From positions 806,001 through 870,000 of the forward strand of contig RSEE01000016.1 in NCBI GenBank assembly GCA_003971905.1: a stretch of 64,000 nt of DNA. Direction: 5' to 3'. Shown in pieces: positions 45,086 through 54,982 of the stretch; position 1 is the stretch's first letter, and each line of letters starts with the position of its first letter. This stretch comes from Moniliella sp. 'wahieum' (Eukaryota; Basidiomycota; Moniliellomycetes; Moniliellales; Moniliellaceae). The notes under the pieces were generated by a model. That model ran no database searches, had not been told where the DNA came from, and worked only from the letters and a program-made list of their open reading frames with translations. The position numbers and the translations under genes are program-made.

Positions 45086-46475
45086 CTTGAACAAAAAGTG
45101 TATCTCCGACGACGAAGCTCAGCGCTCATGCACTCACATGGCGCTCATGATTATCATGTGCCTATTTTGTGAGTACCTGATGCCGTGGGTGTCCAGCCAT
45201 GATGCAAGGTCATGCATGAACATCAAATACAGGAAGAGACCCTGTGTTACGCCCTGATGAGCAAGGAAGCGCATCATGCACATCATACAACATTCTCAGA
45301 TCTCATAATGGACCCTCCATGAGAATTGTGGTAATGCGATGATTTTGAGATGTGACATGTGGGATCTAGCAATTGGATCTGAGATCTGAGATACTGAGTA
45401 CGTACGGGCGTAGCACTGGCGTAGCAGGGCGTAGTAGCACGTTGAGGCTGTTGTGTTTGTGTGTGTTGTGACATGTGATGTGAACATGTAAATATGCAAC
45501 CAATGCATCATGCGATGCATGTGATGGATGTGATGTTTAGATCTCAGATCTCACATCTTTCCGAATCTCGCACTCACATCATTAGCACAGGTCACTTCAT
45601 TGGCATGTAAAATGATTAATGACGAAGGTACTGAAGACAGAAGGTTGAATGTTGAGGGGAGTATCATGTACCGCGTATCTCATTCTCAGGGCGATTGGCA
45701 GCCAGGGGGCTGATCGAGAGGGTCCGACATACTGATGGGTATACAAACACTCCAGGTAGAGAACCCGAACAGCGCAACGGTCTGGAGTGTGGCGCTAGAG
45801 CGTGGTACCCGGTACCGTGGCGTCGGTGATACGTGGGATGGTGTGGGGGATGCAGGCGATAAAAACGCAAGCATCATGCACATGCGTTATAGGGGGAGAG
45901 GGTGCCATCATATTAATCCCAATTCAGAAAGAAGGATGGGAGGTCGGCGTGTGGTGAAGCTTGAAGGGAAAGCGTGCCCCATATGATGGTGTGGAATCGT
46001 GTGTATTGGGATGCTGTGGCCGGTAGTACTATAATAGGTGTGTGCGATTACTTGCTAGTTATACAACAGGGCACTTGGAGCACAGAGAGACAGAGATATT
46101 CAATGCCCCACCTGACATGCCACATACACAGTTGCCGCAACTTCGCATCATGCACATGTGTGCACATCATGTTTCATGCATCTTTTGCTTCATGATGCCA
46201 TCCGTAATACTTCTCAGTACCTAATAGTAAACACATATAAACACGCCCTCAGGCCTCAGGCCTCACATCCTATATCAAGATCAACACATAAGACAATGGC
46301 AGTGCATTAACTAGTAAGAAGTGCAACAAAACTTGATCTGGCATGCTGCACACGGAGAGTTCATCCCCCCGACGGGGCCCCTACCGGCCCTATCCCCTCA
46401 AAATTGCCTTCTTGTGGCCGGTTATAACATTCTGGCGAAGAGAGATCTCGATCAACGGCAGAGTGGTCGCAAGTC

Positions 46476-46520
46476 TCACTAGTCACTATAGTCACTTTCG
46501 TCACTAGTCACTATAGTCAC
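46476..46520 (+). repeat. TCACTAGTCACTATAG tandem pair
   Basis: Two direct copies of a unit of about 25 bp, itself built of TCACTAG/TCACTATAG sub-units round ACTAGT and CTATAG palindromes. Confidence 0.85.
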
Positions 46521-46735
46521 CTTCTGGCCACCCTTGTCCGCTTCCTCCCAACCGTTCTTGTGACTGTAACAGCCTCGGTCCTGTTGGCGTCCGTTCCGGC
46601 GCACGCGACCATGCCAGCACTGCAACACCGTGGCTGGTACAGGGTAGTGCCCCCAGTGCAGCATGTAATACAACAGAGTTTAATCCCATACAGATTCCGG
46701 CCCCTTGTCTGGGACACGAGCCAAACTGTAACGTT

Positions 46736-46830
46736 CACGCGTTGCCGTTTAACGTTTAACGTTTAACGTTTAACGTGAATCTTGAATGTTGAATGTCGTG
46801 AACGCGTGACGCGTGAAGCTTGAAGTTAAG
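46736..46830. repeat. Composite microrepeat cluster
   Basis: Four GTTTAACG units in tandem are followed directly by TTGAATGTTGAATG, then ACGCGTGACGCGTG, then AAGCTTGAAG. These are four different short repeat types joined end to end within 95 bp. Confidence 0.85.
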
Positions 46831-47034
46831 CAGCACTGAGCCTGAGCGCTGAGGCGCATATAGTTTTGCCAGTTACAGCCTCAGGCCCAAAAAGCCCGAC
46901 GGAACTAAATGTACTAAACCCCAACTGTTGTGCTAATCATTTTATCAAGTTTTTTTTGCAGTGGGACCCAGTGGCCTTCAACTGAAGGTGTGAATCACAT
47001 ATTCACACAGAATGTACGCCATTACTAGGTCTTT

Positions 47035-47041
47035 TATATAT
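47035..47041 (+). promoter_or_regulatory. TATA box
   Basis: TATATAT lies about 125 nt upstream of the ATG at 47165, followed by a pyrimidine/CCCTCC-rich leader typical of fungal 5' UTRs. Confidence 0.45.
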
Positions 47042-47164
47042 CTTGTAAAGCCGCCCTCGCCCCTGGAATCGCCATTCACCTCCCTCCCACCGTCCTTACC
47101 CGTTTTCAACGTTGGTTTCGCCACAGCTCATCGTCCTTTCTTCCATTCATTACTTCTTACGATC

Positions 47165-47632
47165 ATGTCGAGCGCTTACTGCGGCAACGCGTTCAGCACC
47201 TTCTGCCTGCCCTTCTTGGGCCAATGTACGTCGAATCTTCTTGCCTTCACTTCTTTTTTGATGCCTACCCACGCACCTCCACCTAAGAAGCCGGTGATTG
47301 ACATTACCTTCCCTAGTCCGCATCTGCCAAGTGATTTGTACATGTGGCTGCTTGGACCATCGCTTGGCTGTGGCTGGGATGCTGGCGAGTTTGACCATGC
47401 GGACCAGGCAGAGGACGATGCTGCGGCCGAGGCGGCCAATCTGCGAAGGAAGCAGGCCCTCCTTGCCAAGAAGGGCCCTAGCATGGCCCCCTCGGCTAGC
47501 TATGCCTCCACGGAGGCAGAGAGGCAAGAGGAAAAACAAGTTCCGGAACAGACCGAAGCCGAAAACTACCAGCACCAACCTCACCCTCGCGACACAGCAA
47601 GTCGCGCCCGCGACTGCCCCCTAATAGTCTAG
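47165..47632 (+). CDS. Hypothetical acidic coiled protein with Cys-rich start
   Basis: Not recognised. The N-terminus (MSSAYCGNAFSTFCLPFLGQC) has three Cys in 21 residues in a hydrophobic setting, which could be palmitoylated. The middle has WLLGPSLGCGWDAGEF. Then comes a charged helical part (DQAEDDAAAEAANLRRKQAL) and a polar Gln/Glu-rich tail (ERQEEKQVPEQTEAEN) ending DCPLIV. The region is open through 156 codons. A GTACGT at 47226 looks like an intron donor, but no acceptor restores this frame. An upstream in-frame Met (47012) precedes the TATA box and is not used. Composition beyond residue 60 is convincingly protein-like; function unknown. Confidence 0.45.
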   Translation: MSSAYCGNAFSTFCLPFLGQCTSNLLAFTSFLMPTHAPPPKKPVIDITFPSPHLPSDLYMWLLGPSLGCGWDAGEFDHADQAEDDAAAEAANLRRKQALLAKKGPSMAPSASYASTEAERQEEKQVPEQTEAENYQHQPHPRDTASRARDCPLIV

Positions 47633-49342
47633 ACGCAAGATTTCCCCGTGTCAACCGCCGCAATGGAGGCGAGCGATGCATGCACCAATTTCGCCTTCCC
47701 CGACACACTCTTCGGGGTTTGCTTGTTTAATATCCCCACCCCGGTCCCTTATTCTTGTTACGGAAAGAACGGGTGTTTTTCCCTCATCCTCCGACACGCC
47801 GTTTTTGGTGTTCTGATTATATTCTGCATATGTTGCTCCCACCGATCTTCTATTTTTTCGCTCAGGTACTTTTCATATTTCTTTATTGTCCTCGTGCAAG
47901 CAACAACATGTACTGTGACCCTCTAAAACGGGCCCGAGTCATCATTGGGGGGAGAGACCATTATGTGATGATCGTCGAGCGCATGGTGTCTTGTAACTGA
48001 AGAAATCCAACAATGGCTCACAGATGTGTGGTTGAGGATAATTGTACGTTCAGCTATATTGCACTTCACGAACCATGTCCGGCTTAAAAGATCCCAAAGG
48101 GTCACCTCATATGGTGAACGCTCCAATGCCAATGGAGTCCACAGTAGTTACGCAACAGTTGATAGAGATCAGACTTCACGTATGATACGGGCTCACCTTT
48201 TTAGTGGAGCGCCTGATGCCTTTGACGATAAATCATGTCGTATTCATTATCATTTGAAAAGAAAAACTTAGCAGGGACACTCAAGAAACGCTGTGCCAAC
48301 CATACGAGCTTGCTCACCCGGCGTTTCTGACAGCTCACGCCATCCCAACCAGGAGACCATGGTGTTTTCCCACCAGATCGATGGAGTAGGGGGGCTTCCG
48401 CCCCATTCGTTGCTACACCGGATGCAGTGCCATTATTGGTAGATGTATACGAATGGCGTATCTCTCTTGAAACTCTTCTCTGCAAGTTCCTTCCAGCAGA
48501 GTTCAAACATCTTTTCATGACAGTATTGGTGGCGCATAGTTACCCACAGTGTGTTGTCATAGTCCAAGGTGGAAAACGGGCTTTGAGTGCGTCCGTGGAA
48601 CTTGGCGTTCTTGTCGCACATACGGCTCGCTCGAGCCCTAGATGCAGATCCTCTCCCCGCACTCCTCAGGCACTGATGAGACGATTCCTCGTGTATCAAC
48701 ACATTATTTGTAAGTAACGCACCCTTGCCCTCATTCGTCCCGAGTCTCACAAGATGTGTAACACTTCCATCCCTGATCCAATAAAAGCACCTTGGGGCCT
48801 CCCCCCTGAAGTCCTTTTACGCCTAGAGCTATTATCTCTCGTCGCGATTCCATACACTTCTTCCCCCACAACCGGTCCATTGAAATAGAACATGAAGGTA
48901 TCCCAAAGATGAAGCGCACAACTGAAAATGGGCTTCCCCATTGTCTCGTGCAGGGGAATGCTCCAAATCCTCTGGCGCCTACGCTACAGCCTTCCGATCT
49001 TAGAACGTTCGCTGAATCTCACTGTGATTAGTTAGCAACTCCCCCGTGTGGTCACGTACAATCTACCAGGCAAAAGAACACCCGGCGACCATCCCCACAA
49101 ATAGCCCACATCCTGCCCAACGTGCAGTGCTGATGGCCTGAACGGCCTGAACATTTCTTTCTCTCCTCTCCCTGTGCCGTCACGTGGTATGCCAGCCACT
49201 GGCCTCCACGCCCTTCACTTCTGACGTCTGACGTCTGAGAGAGATCTGACGCATGATGTTGCTCCCCAACCCCTCCACCTCACACCCACCTCACACCCCC
49301 ACCTCACACCGACTAGCACCCATTGGCCATTACACCAACAGG
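47633..49342. other. Intergenic with decayed repeat copy
   Basis: Contains the minus-strand dispersed-repeat copy (48433-48750). It also holds a CT-rich tandem (CACCTCACAC units, 49275-49312) directly before the next small gene. A GACGTCTGACGTCTGAG microrepeat lies at 49221-49238. No intact gene recognised. Confidence 0.45.
48433..48750 (-). repeat. Dispersed decayed coding repeat, 5' part (copy 5)
   Basis: Inverted relative to the other copies. The minus strand is open for 105 codons and shares with the 13-kb copy the sequence CDKNAKFHGRTQSPF and a following MFELCWKELAEKS. DNA identity over TGCGACAAGAACGCCAAGT and GGACGCACTCAA is exact. It extends further 5' than the other copies but lacks the conserved 3' flank. 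Confidence 0.65.
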
Positions 49343-49733
49343 ATGGCGACGATGGTCCCCTCCAATGCCGCTTCGTCTTCGCCGCCAATCCCTCTGCACC
49401 GGGAGGACCTCAGCGTCATCCTCCACAGTGCTAGCGCGCCTGATCCACTTCTGCGCCAATCGGCGTATGCCTGTCTTGCCTGGGCATCGGCCTCAGCCCG
49501 CATACCGACCCCTCTCGCCCTACCTGCCCCCTCCCTCTCCTCTAAATTTGGCCAGTCCTGAGAGTGCGGGTGCAGCTGCTGCAGCAGGCGCAGCAGGTGG
49601 CGCAAACGCTTCCCCTCTCACACTTCCCTCAGCCCCGGCGCACACCGTCTCCCTATCGTCAAGCCCGCCGATGACGCCTCCCAGAAGGAGATACCACCTC
49701 CACACCCAGCACGGACCGACCATCTCTTCTTGA
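49343..49733 (+). CDS. Hypothetical Ala/Ser/Pro-rich protein
   Basis: Opens MATMVPSNAASSSPPIPLHR, then EDLSVILHSASAPDPLLRQS and ACLAWASASARIPTPLALPA. After one frame break near 49545 it becomes a poly-Ala/Gly stretch (SAGAAAAAGAAGGANAS) and ends with SSSPPMTPPRRRYHLHTQHG. About 130 residues. The LLRQSAYACLAWAS part may form a short helix; the rest is disordered. The two frames join smoothly in composition, which supports a real gene with one indel. No family recognised. Confidence 0.4.
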
Positions 49734-50686
49734 GGCTTAAAAGCTTGAGCGCTGGACTCGGCACAGAGCGCTCGACGTGCTCAACGCTCACCTTTTTTGC
49801 CATGACTTCGGCTGTCCTCCGTTGAGGCACGCGCCTTTACCACACCTCACCACTTCGCATTTCACTAGTAACTCTTGATGGCTTCGAACTCCAAACTTCA
49901 ACCCATGATCCCTGTTACGCACTTCTCACTTGGGATTCCTCTGGTCATGGCGGCTTCCTTCAGGCCTTAACAGCGGCCGCATCTCAGAGTGAGGCTGCGC
50001 CAACGCGCGCAGCGCTGTGAATATCAGGCTCAATCAGCCTATCTGGGAACCCTTCTTTCCTTCCCATCGACTCGCAATGAACACTCTAAATTACCAATGT
50101 TTTCTTCTCCGACCGAGGATAGATGGGGCAGAAGGGCAGGTGTCGCACGCCGGCGCCATCGGCCATGGGCTATCGATTGGGCCAGGACACAGTGCATTAT
50201 CCGGCCACCGCAGTCACATTACGCACGCATCGACATCAACGTTCGATGAACAGGTTGAGCCTTGTTGGCTTTCCAACGTGTGCAACCTCCAATCTCCAAC
50301 ATCGTCCGATGGCTGATGGCCAGCAACTGCCGTTGCCGTCTGATGTTGGGCCGGACGAATAGGAAAGGTCACGTGCAAGCCCGGCGTGAGCGACCAGACG
50401 CGTTGAACATTTGACAATGCCATTTTTTCGATCCACAGGGGTTGCTGTGCGTCAGTGTCGCCATACGTCATGGTCACCGTGGGCACCTCAGGCAGGCCTC
50501 AGGCCTTAGGCTGGCCTCAGTGCCTCAGAGCATCCTCAGCGCTCCTCAGCGCCTCACTCTCAGTGCAGCCAGGTGTCACAATGTCAGCAGGTGTCAGCTC
50601 AACGTCATCGGGTGTTAAGGAGCTGTAGTGCAGGCGCCACTGGCCTCTCTCACCACCACCGTTGCGAACGTTGGCCAGAACAAGCA
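49734..50686. other. Intergenic upstream of the aldo/keto reductase
   Basis: No gene recognised. The segment 50485-50585 is a run of CCTCAG/AGGCCTCAGGCC/CAGCGC microrepeats followed by GGTGTCA-type repeats (50560-50605). ORFs crossing 50017-50362 are short and unsupported. Confidence 0.4.
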
Positions 50687-51522
50687 ATGGCCGAAACAGT
50701 TGCTCTCCTAACATCCCCCTCAGCTGGGGCGGCTTGCGTTCCCCGTTTTGGCCTGGGAGTGTACGCGATGCATGGCCGCGTGGCCAGCGAGGCGGTTGGC
50801 GAACGCGCTGCGTACCGGCTACCGCCGCTTGACACGGCTCAACTTTGGGTAACGAGCGGGAGGTGGGCGAGGGATTCGTGAATCGGGTGTGCCGAGAGAA
50901 GAAATTTTCCTCGTAACCAAGCTATATGGGTTCTCTTCGGGGGGGATCGGACGGCGGGCGGCACTACAGTCACTGGACCATGGGCACGTACATTGATCTA
51001 TGCTGCTGCATGAACCTTCGGGGGTCAGCGGGGCGGCTGGACAGTTGAAGGTGTTGAGGAGTTGGTCGATCCCCAGAAGGGTCGCATTCGTGCGCTGGGT
51101 GTGTCCAACTTTGGCGCTACCCAGCTTGCGGAGCTACTTGCTTCCGCAAGGCCCAGCGGGTGCGTCCGGTGGTCAACGAGATTGAGTGCCACGTGTTTTG
51201 CCAGCAGCGCGATCTCCGTTCCTGGCTCATTGACCACGATGTGGCATGGCTACTGCCCCCTTGGCCAAGCCTCCTTTTTGAACGATCCCACTCTCTGAAG
51301 GTGGCCAAGGAGGTCGGCGCGACCCCCGCCCAGGTCATGCTACGAGGGCTGTGCAGCAAGAAACGGGTGGTGCCCATCCCTAAATCCTCCAAGGCAGCCA
51401 GGCAGAAGGAGAACGCCGCTGCACTCCTCTCTCTCTTACCTCGGCGCAGATGGACACTCTGGCTAAGCTTGACCGTGGGTTCGCGGGGCGTGGTCGATGG
51501 CTGGGCATCATACCAGGAGTAG
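50687..51522 (+). CDS. Aldo/keto reductase
   Basis: NAD(P)H-dependent aldo/keto reductase of the AKR3/AKR5-like fungal group, reducing aldehydes or ketones in the cytosol. Start MAETVALLTSPSAGAACVPR, then the FGLGVY strand, and after a frame break TGYRRLDTAQL (catalytic Asp). GNEREVGEG follows in another frame, then EEIFLVTKLYG (catalytic Lys), a YIDL...LLHEP strand (His), and RIRALGVSNFGATQLAELL. VVNEIECHVFCQQRDLRSW comes next, then EVGATPAQVMLRGL, and KKRVVPIPKSSK, the NADPH 2'-phosphate binding motif. The stop at 51522 follows FRGVVDGWASYQE-like sequence. The codon where the catalytic Tyr should be (50846-50848) reads Trp next to a G-run. At least five frame breaks. About 280 residues, normal length. 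Confidence 0.85.
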
Positions 51523-52047
51523 ACAGCGCTAATCAATTTTCAGCTGTGCTGATGTACTATTCCACAAGTACAGTACTCCTGCGTATATTAAACGACCATG
51601 CTGAAGGTGGTGCACACGAGCTGAACCAGAATATACACTGTGTAGACACGGAAAAGGATATGCAACGAGCTCTAAATATAAAGGAACGACAGGATGCTCA
51701 ACATCAGCAAAAGATGCAAGAATACGAGAAAGATGGTGCACAATGGCGATACGCGTTACGCCCAGGCTCTTTCGTCAAGCACGGGAGAAAACTGCGGTGG
51801 GGTGGGCGAGGCCAAGGGAAACTGGTGGGATGATGCGCGTGTTTTGACCAGCCCAGGACGCTCATATTTGCGGCCTGAGCGCGTCGAACGGCGTTGCGGT
51901 TCAGGTGGTGCGACAGGAACATACCCATCATCAGGATCCTCCAGCATTGGTGCATGACCCAAAGGATCAGAGTACCCCACGGACCAAGGGATCTCTCCAC
52001 CATGGTACGCGGTGTGGGTCGAACTAGGAATCTGGACCTGTACCGCC
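51523..52047. other. Convergent intergenic (AKR / ZDS)
   Basis: 3' flanks of both genes. The minus frame 51756-52115 is open for 119 codons with a Pro/Arg-rich protein-like composition (EDPDDGYVPVAPPEPQRRST). It could be a C-terminal extension of the ZDS gene, or a small downstream exon. Not certain. Confidence 0.4.
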
Positions 52048-53397
52048 CTACTTACCCTTTCTTCTTGTAGGATGAAGGGTCGACGACCGTGGCCTCCCCG
52101 TTTCCATAACAACATTGAGGTAGCCCATCATGAAGGACGAGATGAGCACTTGGTCCCGCAGATTCCGTCGGGGATGAGCTAGCTTCAAGTGACTTAGACG
52201 GTAAATGGCGTGCTCGACATGCAGCGGAAACCGTGTAACCGTCACGTCCCTCAATTCCCCCCAACGCCCCTCCCCATTCAGCCGGAATGCCACCTGGCCT
52301 CGGTTCCATTGGCATTTGCAGTTTGGGTGTTTTTTTCTTGCCAAAGCGACCGAAGAACTTGCTTTCCTCAGCATGCCCTTGGTCGAGAGTAGATTTGCGG
52401 CGCTCCAACTCCCCCTTGGGCTCCGAGCGATCATCCGCGCGCCCGCCAGCCACCCAACCAGATTATTCCTTTTCTTCCGTCCCGATGGTGTGGGAGAGGG
52501 CGGTCCTGAAAAAGGATACTCGGCGGGGGAAGATGGATGTTGGCCCAGTGGAAGAACTTACAGGGAGTGAATACGACCGTGCTGGAGTCTTTTCCTCTTC
52601 CACAGGTCCGGAAAGATGCCAATGCTCCTGTGCAACCTCAAGCTCCATCATTGGTGCGGGGAGAGATGGAAAAGAATGCGGGGAGACGGAAGGAATCATG
52701 TCTACCCCGGCGGGCCATTGTTCGGCATCTTGAAATTGCTCGGAGGTAGGCGAGGTGGTGGGAGAAAGAGACGGTGTCAATCCCATCTGCTTCCTCCTCA
52801 GAAGACCGAGAAGAAGGGGGGCTCTCATTCCCGTCACTCTTTTCAGAAAAAAGGGAGGCGGCGAGCGACGGAGTCAGGGAATTGGATGAAGAAGGGCAGG
52901 AACTCGAACCGGAGGATGCAGTGGAGCAAGTGTCCTCCAACGCTGCCGAATTTAATCCGCCTTCTCCAGGGGACGGGTCTCCTTTCCGGGTACCGCCAAC
53001 GGACGAAAAGGATCAGCTTTACTCAAGTCTACCTCGTTGGCAAGTAAGACCAAGCCAGATGGACTGGCCGTGGGGCTGGCCATTCTCTCCATTGGGAGCG
53101 GTTCTGGATGTTGCCTCGATGCGTACCACAGGCGGGACGAGTGACGGGCGAAGGTAGGATGGGCATGCTGCTGATGATTTTCGCTCGCGTCCTCCGCTCC
53201 GGACAGGGGGGGCGGTGGGTTTCCCCGTCTGCCTTCTCTTTCTCAGTGAGGACAAGGGAAGGGGTGGCTTCGGAATGCGCCCGGGCGGGTACCCAGCCAT
53301 CTTTGGGTCGCGACGGTCCTCGTTTCTTCCGGATGGAAAGACGAGCAACGAGCGTAGGCTCCCATGAACTTGTCGCACTGCGTCCTCCCGAGGGCAT
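52048..53397 (-). CDS. ZDS1: ZDS family protein (Zds1/Zds2-like)
   Basis: Identified by its C-terminal ZDS domain, known from Zds1/Zds2 of yeast, which bind PP2A-Cdc55 and control mitotic entry, Cdc14 release and polarity. The minus strand reads, near 52310-52100, WGELRDVTVTRFPLHVEHAI, followed by YRLSHLKLAHPRRNLRDQVL and ISSFMMGYLNVVM. This is the conserved core, in which YRLSHLKLANPRRPLxxQVL is typical. Just before is a Lys-rich FFGRFGKKKTPK stretch. The remaining upstream sequence (to about 53397) is disordered, Ser/Pro/Glu-rich with KKRGPSRPKDG-like basic clusters, as in ZDS proteins. Start uncertain; frame changes at least four times. It may extend to a stop at 51756. Assignment rests on the C-terminal domain. 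Confidence 0.7.
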
Positions 53398-54725
53398 GGT
53401 CTATGGGCCGAGGCGGTGGTCCAGGATCAAGAGGTCCAGATGGAGGAGAGAGGAGAGGTCTATTTCTAGCCTGGTCGATATCTATGCAGCATAACGCAGG
53501 GCGTTGGCGCAGGGCCGCGTTGGCCCATGCACCCTCGCCGCTATCGGGGTACTACATAGGTGTGGACGCCCTCGTCACGCGTGTCATGTGATACGAGATG
53601 CGTGACATGTGACATGCGTGGTGCCTGCTGGCTGTACGAACGGGTGACCGGTGATTGGCTTGTCGCTGGTGTGATCTGTGACACTGTGATCTCGTGACAT
53701 GCGCCATCCTGCATCCTACTCCTGTGGCCGACGTGGCGCCCCCATCGACCATCCATCTCTCCCTTGGCTTGGCAGTCCTGGGCAGGGAGGGCAAACATGG
53801 TGATCGGACTAGAGCTGCCCTTCAGCAGGGCAGCGCCAGGTAGCGTGCGGGACGATCGCACTACCGTGCTGCTCTGACGCCCTTTTCCTTTGCGCACACG
53901 GGCTCAAGAACATCGTCTACATGTGATGAAGAAACACGGAGGGGATCGACTTTGCCTCTCTCACTCGGGGCGCCCAGGAGAGGTGCACTCGTTCATTCCT
54001 GAAGCGACGGCTGGCGTTGCGAGCACACGTGCACTCACGTACTCAGGACACTCCGATCGACTGGTCCGTCCGCAGAAGGCCTGAGTTAGGCCTAACTGCT
54101 GAGCTCCTGATTCAGTTAACCCTTCTCCTGCACCGCACACTGCCCTTCTCCTCCGCAATCGGTTCGGGATCGACGATCTTTTAAAGCGCACATCTGGCCT
54201 GTGGTTGTGCTCTGTTGTGCCCTCGATAACTTTTACCGTGAGAGCTTGTCTTGATCGCAATCGGGTCGATGAGGCCGACAGATGATCGATGGAGAGCGGC
54301 CGCTCATTAATCATTCCCGCAACCTGAGGACACCCTGGGGTCGGAAAGGCCCCTGGGGGGGGGGTGTAACTTTTGTTGGTCCACTGGGAGAAAGAGCCTG
54401 TCCGCGCGTAAGAGCTATCATGCATCGTGCCAGTGACTGCGATCACACATCATGCATCACCCATGTTTCAAGCTTCAACTTCACCGCCGTCCCATCCAAC
54501 TCTCTTCCCTCCTCTCGACGGGCACCTCTGGATAGGATGGAATACGAATATCATTGCCTCCTGTGACTTGCCTTTCATAAAACCAACACTGTTGAGTTGG
54601 GGATAACCACTGTTGAAGCAGGTCGGTGAGATGAATCTCCTGTGTTGCTCATTACGACGAGTTAGGGATCCTGGGGCCTTACAATGGATGCGTGACGGTA
54701 GCGAACTGAAAAAGTGAAAAAGATG
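53398..54725. other. Intergenic between ZDS and tRNA-Gly
   Basis: Holds the ZDS promoter. ACATGT microrepeat at 53595-53622, followed by GTGATCTGTGAC-type repeats to about 53700. AAGCTTCAACTTC at 54465-54480. No coding sequence recognised. The part immediately before 54725 is the downstream flank of the minus-strand tRNA. Confidence 0.45.
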
Positions 54726-54831
54726 TGCACTCGCCGGGATTCGAACCCGGGCAACAACTTTTGCTAGCTCACCGTGATGGAACCCCAAATGGAATGGGAA
54801 AGTTGCATCTTAACCACTTGATCACGAGTGC
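54726..54831 (-). tRNA. tRNA-Gly (CCC) with 34-nt intron
   Basis: Read on the minus strand, all four arms fold. Acceptor stem is GCACTCG with CGAGTGC and discriminator A. The D-arm is ATC/GAT with a GTGGTTAA-type loop. The anticodon stem is CAACT/AGTTG. The T-arm is CCGGG-TTCGAAT-CCCGG. The anticodon loop is TT-CCC-A...A, interrupted after position 37 by a 34-nt intron. The intron contains a GGGG that can pair with the CCC anticodon, the usual anticodon-intron pairing, which supports the CCC assignment. Mature length 72 nt before CCA. It lies 151 bp from the divergent SF3A3 start. Confidence 0.9.
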
Positions 54832-54982
54832 GCTGAGCCTTAGCCTCTCTGCCTACCTTTTGCGTGGGGCTTCCAATGGCAATTACGTAACTTGTTCTGT
54901 TGCCTTTCGGTTTCCTCTTTTCATTTGGTAGAACGCTGATTCCACTTCCGCCACCTACCCCCATCGCCCCTCCCAATTCGCC

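Larger units (their letters stand above)
40975..47164. other. Gene-poor island 3
   Basis: Over 6 kb without a recognisable gene. It holds an 11-bp minisatellite (41381-41427), a decayed dispersed-repeat copy (41700-42160), and a GGT microsatellite (44785-44812). Microrepeat clusters have cores AACGTT (43612-43650), AAGCTT (44990-45085), ACATGT (44620, 45350, 45470), AGTACGTAC-type (45390-45405), ACTAGT (46476-46520), and a composite cluster (46736-46830). The segment 42440-43000 is unique-looking but has no coding match. ORFs such as 45735-45986 are short and unsupported. Confidence 0.55.

Noticed and set aside
47226-47287. Candidate intron with GTACGT donor in the hypothetical gene at 47.2 kb
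   Set aside because: Joining at this acceptor creates an immediate stop, and other acceptors shift out of the protein-like frame.
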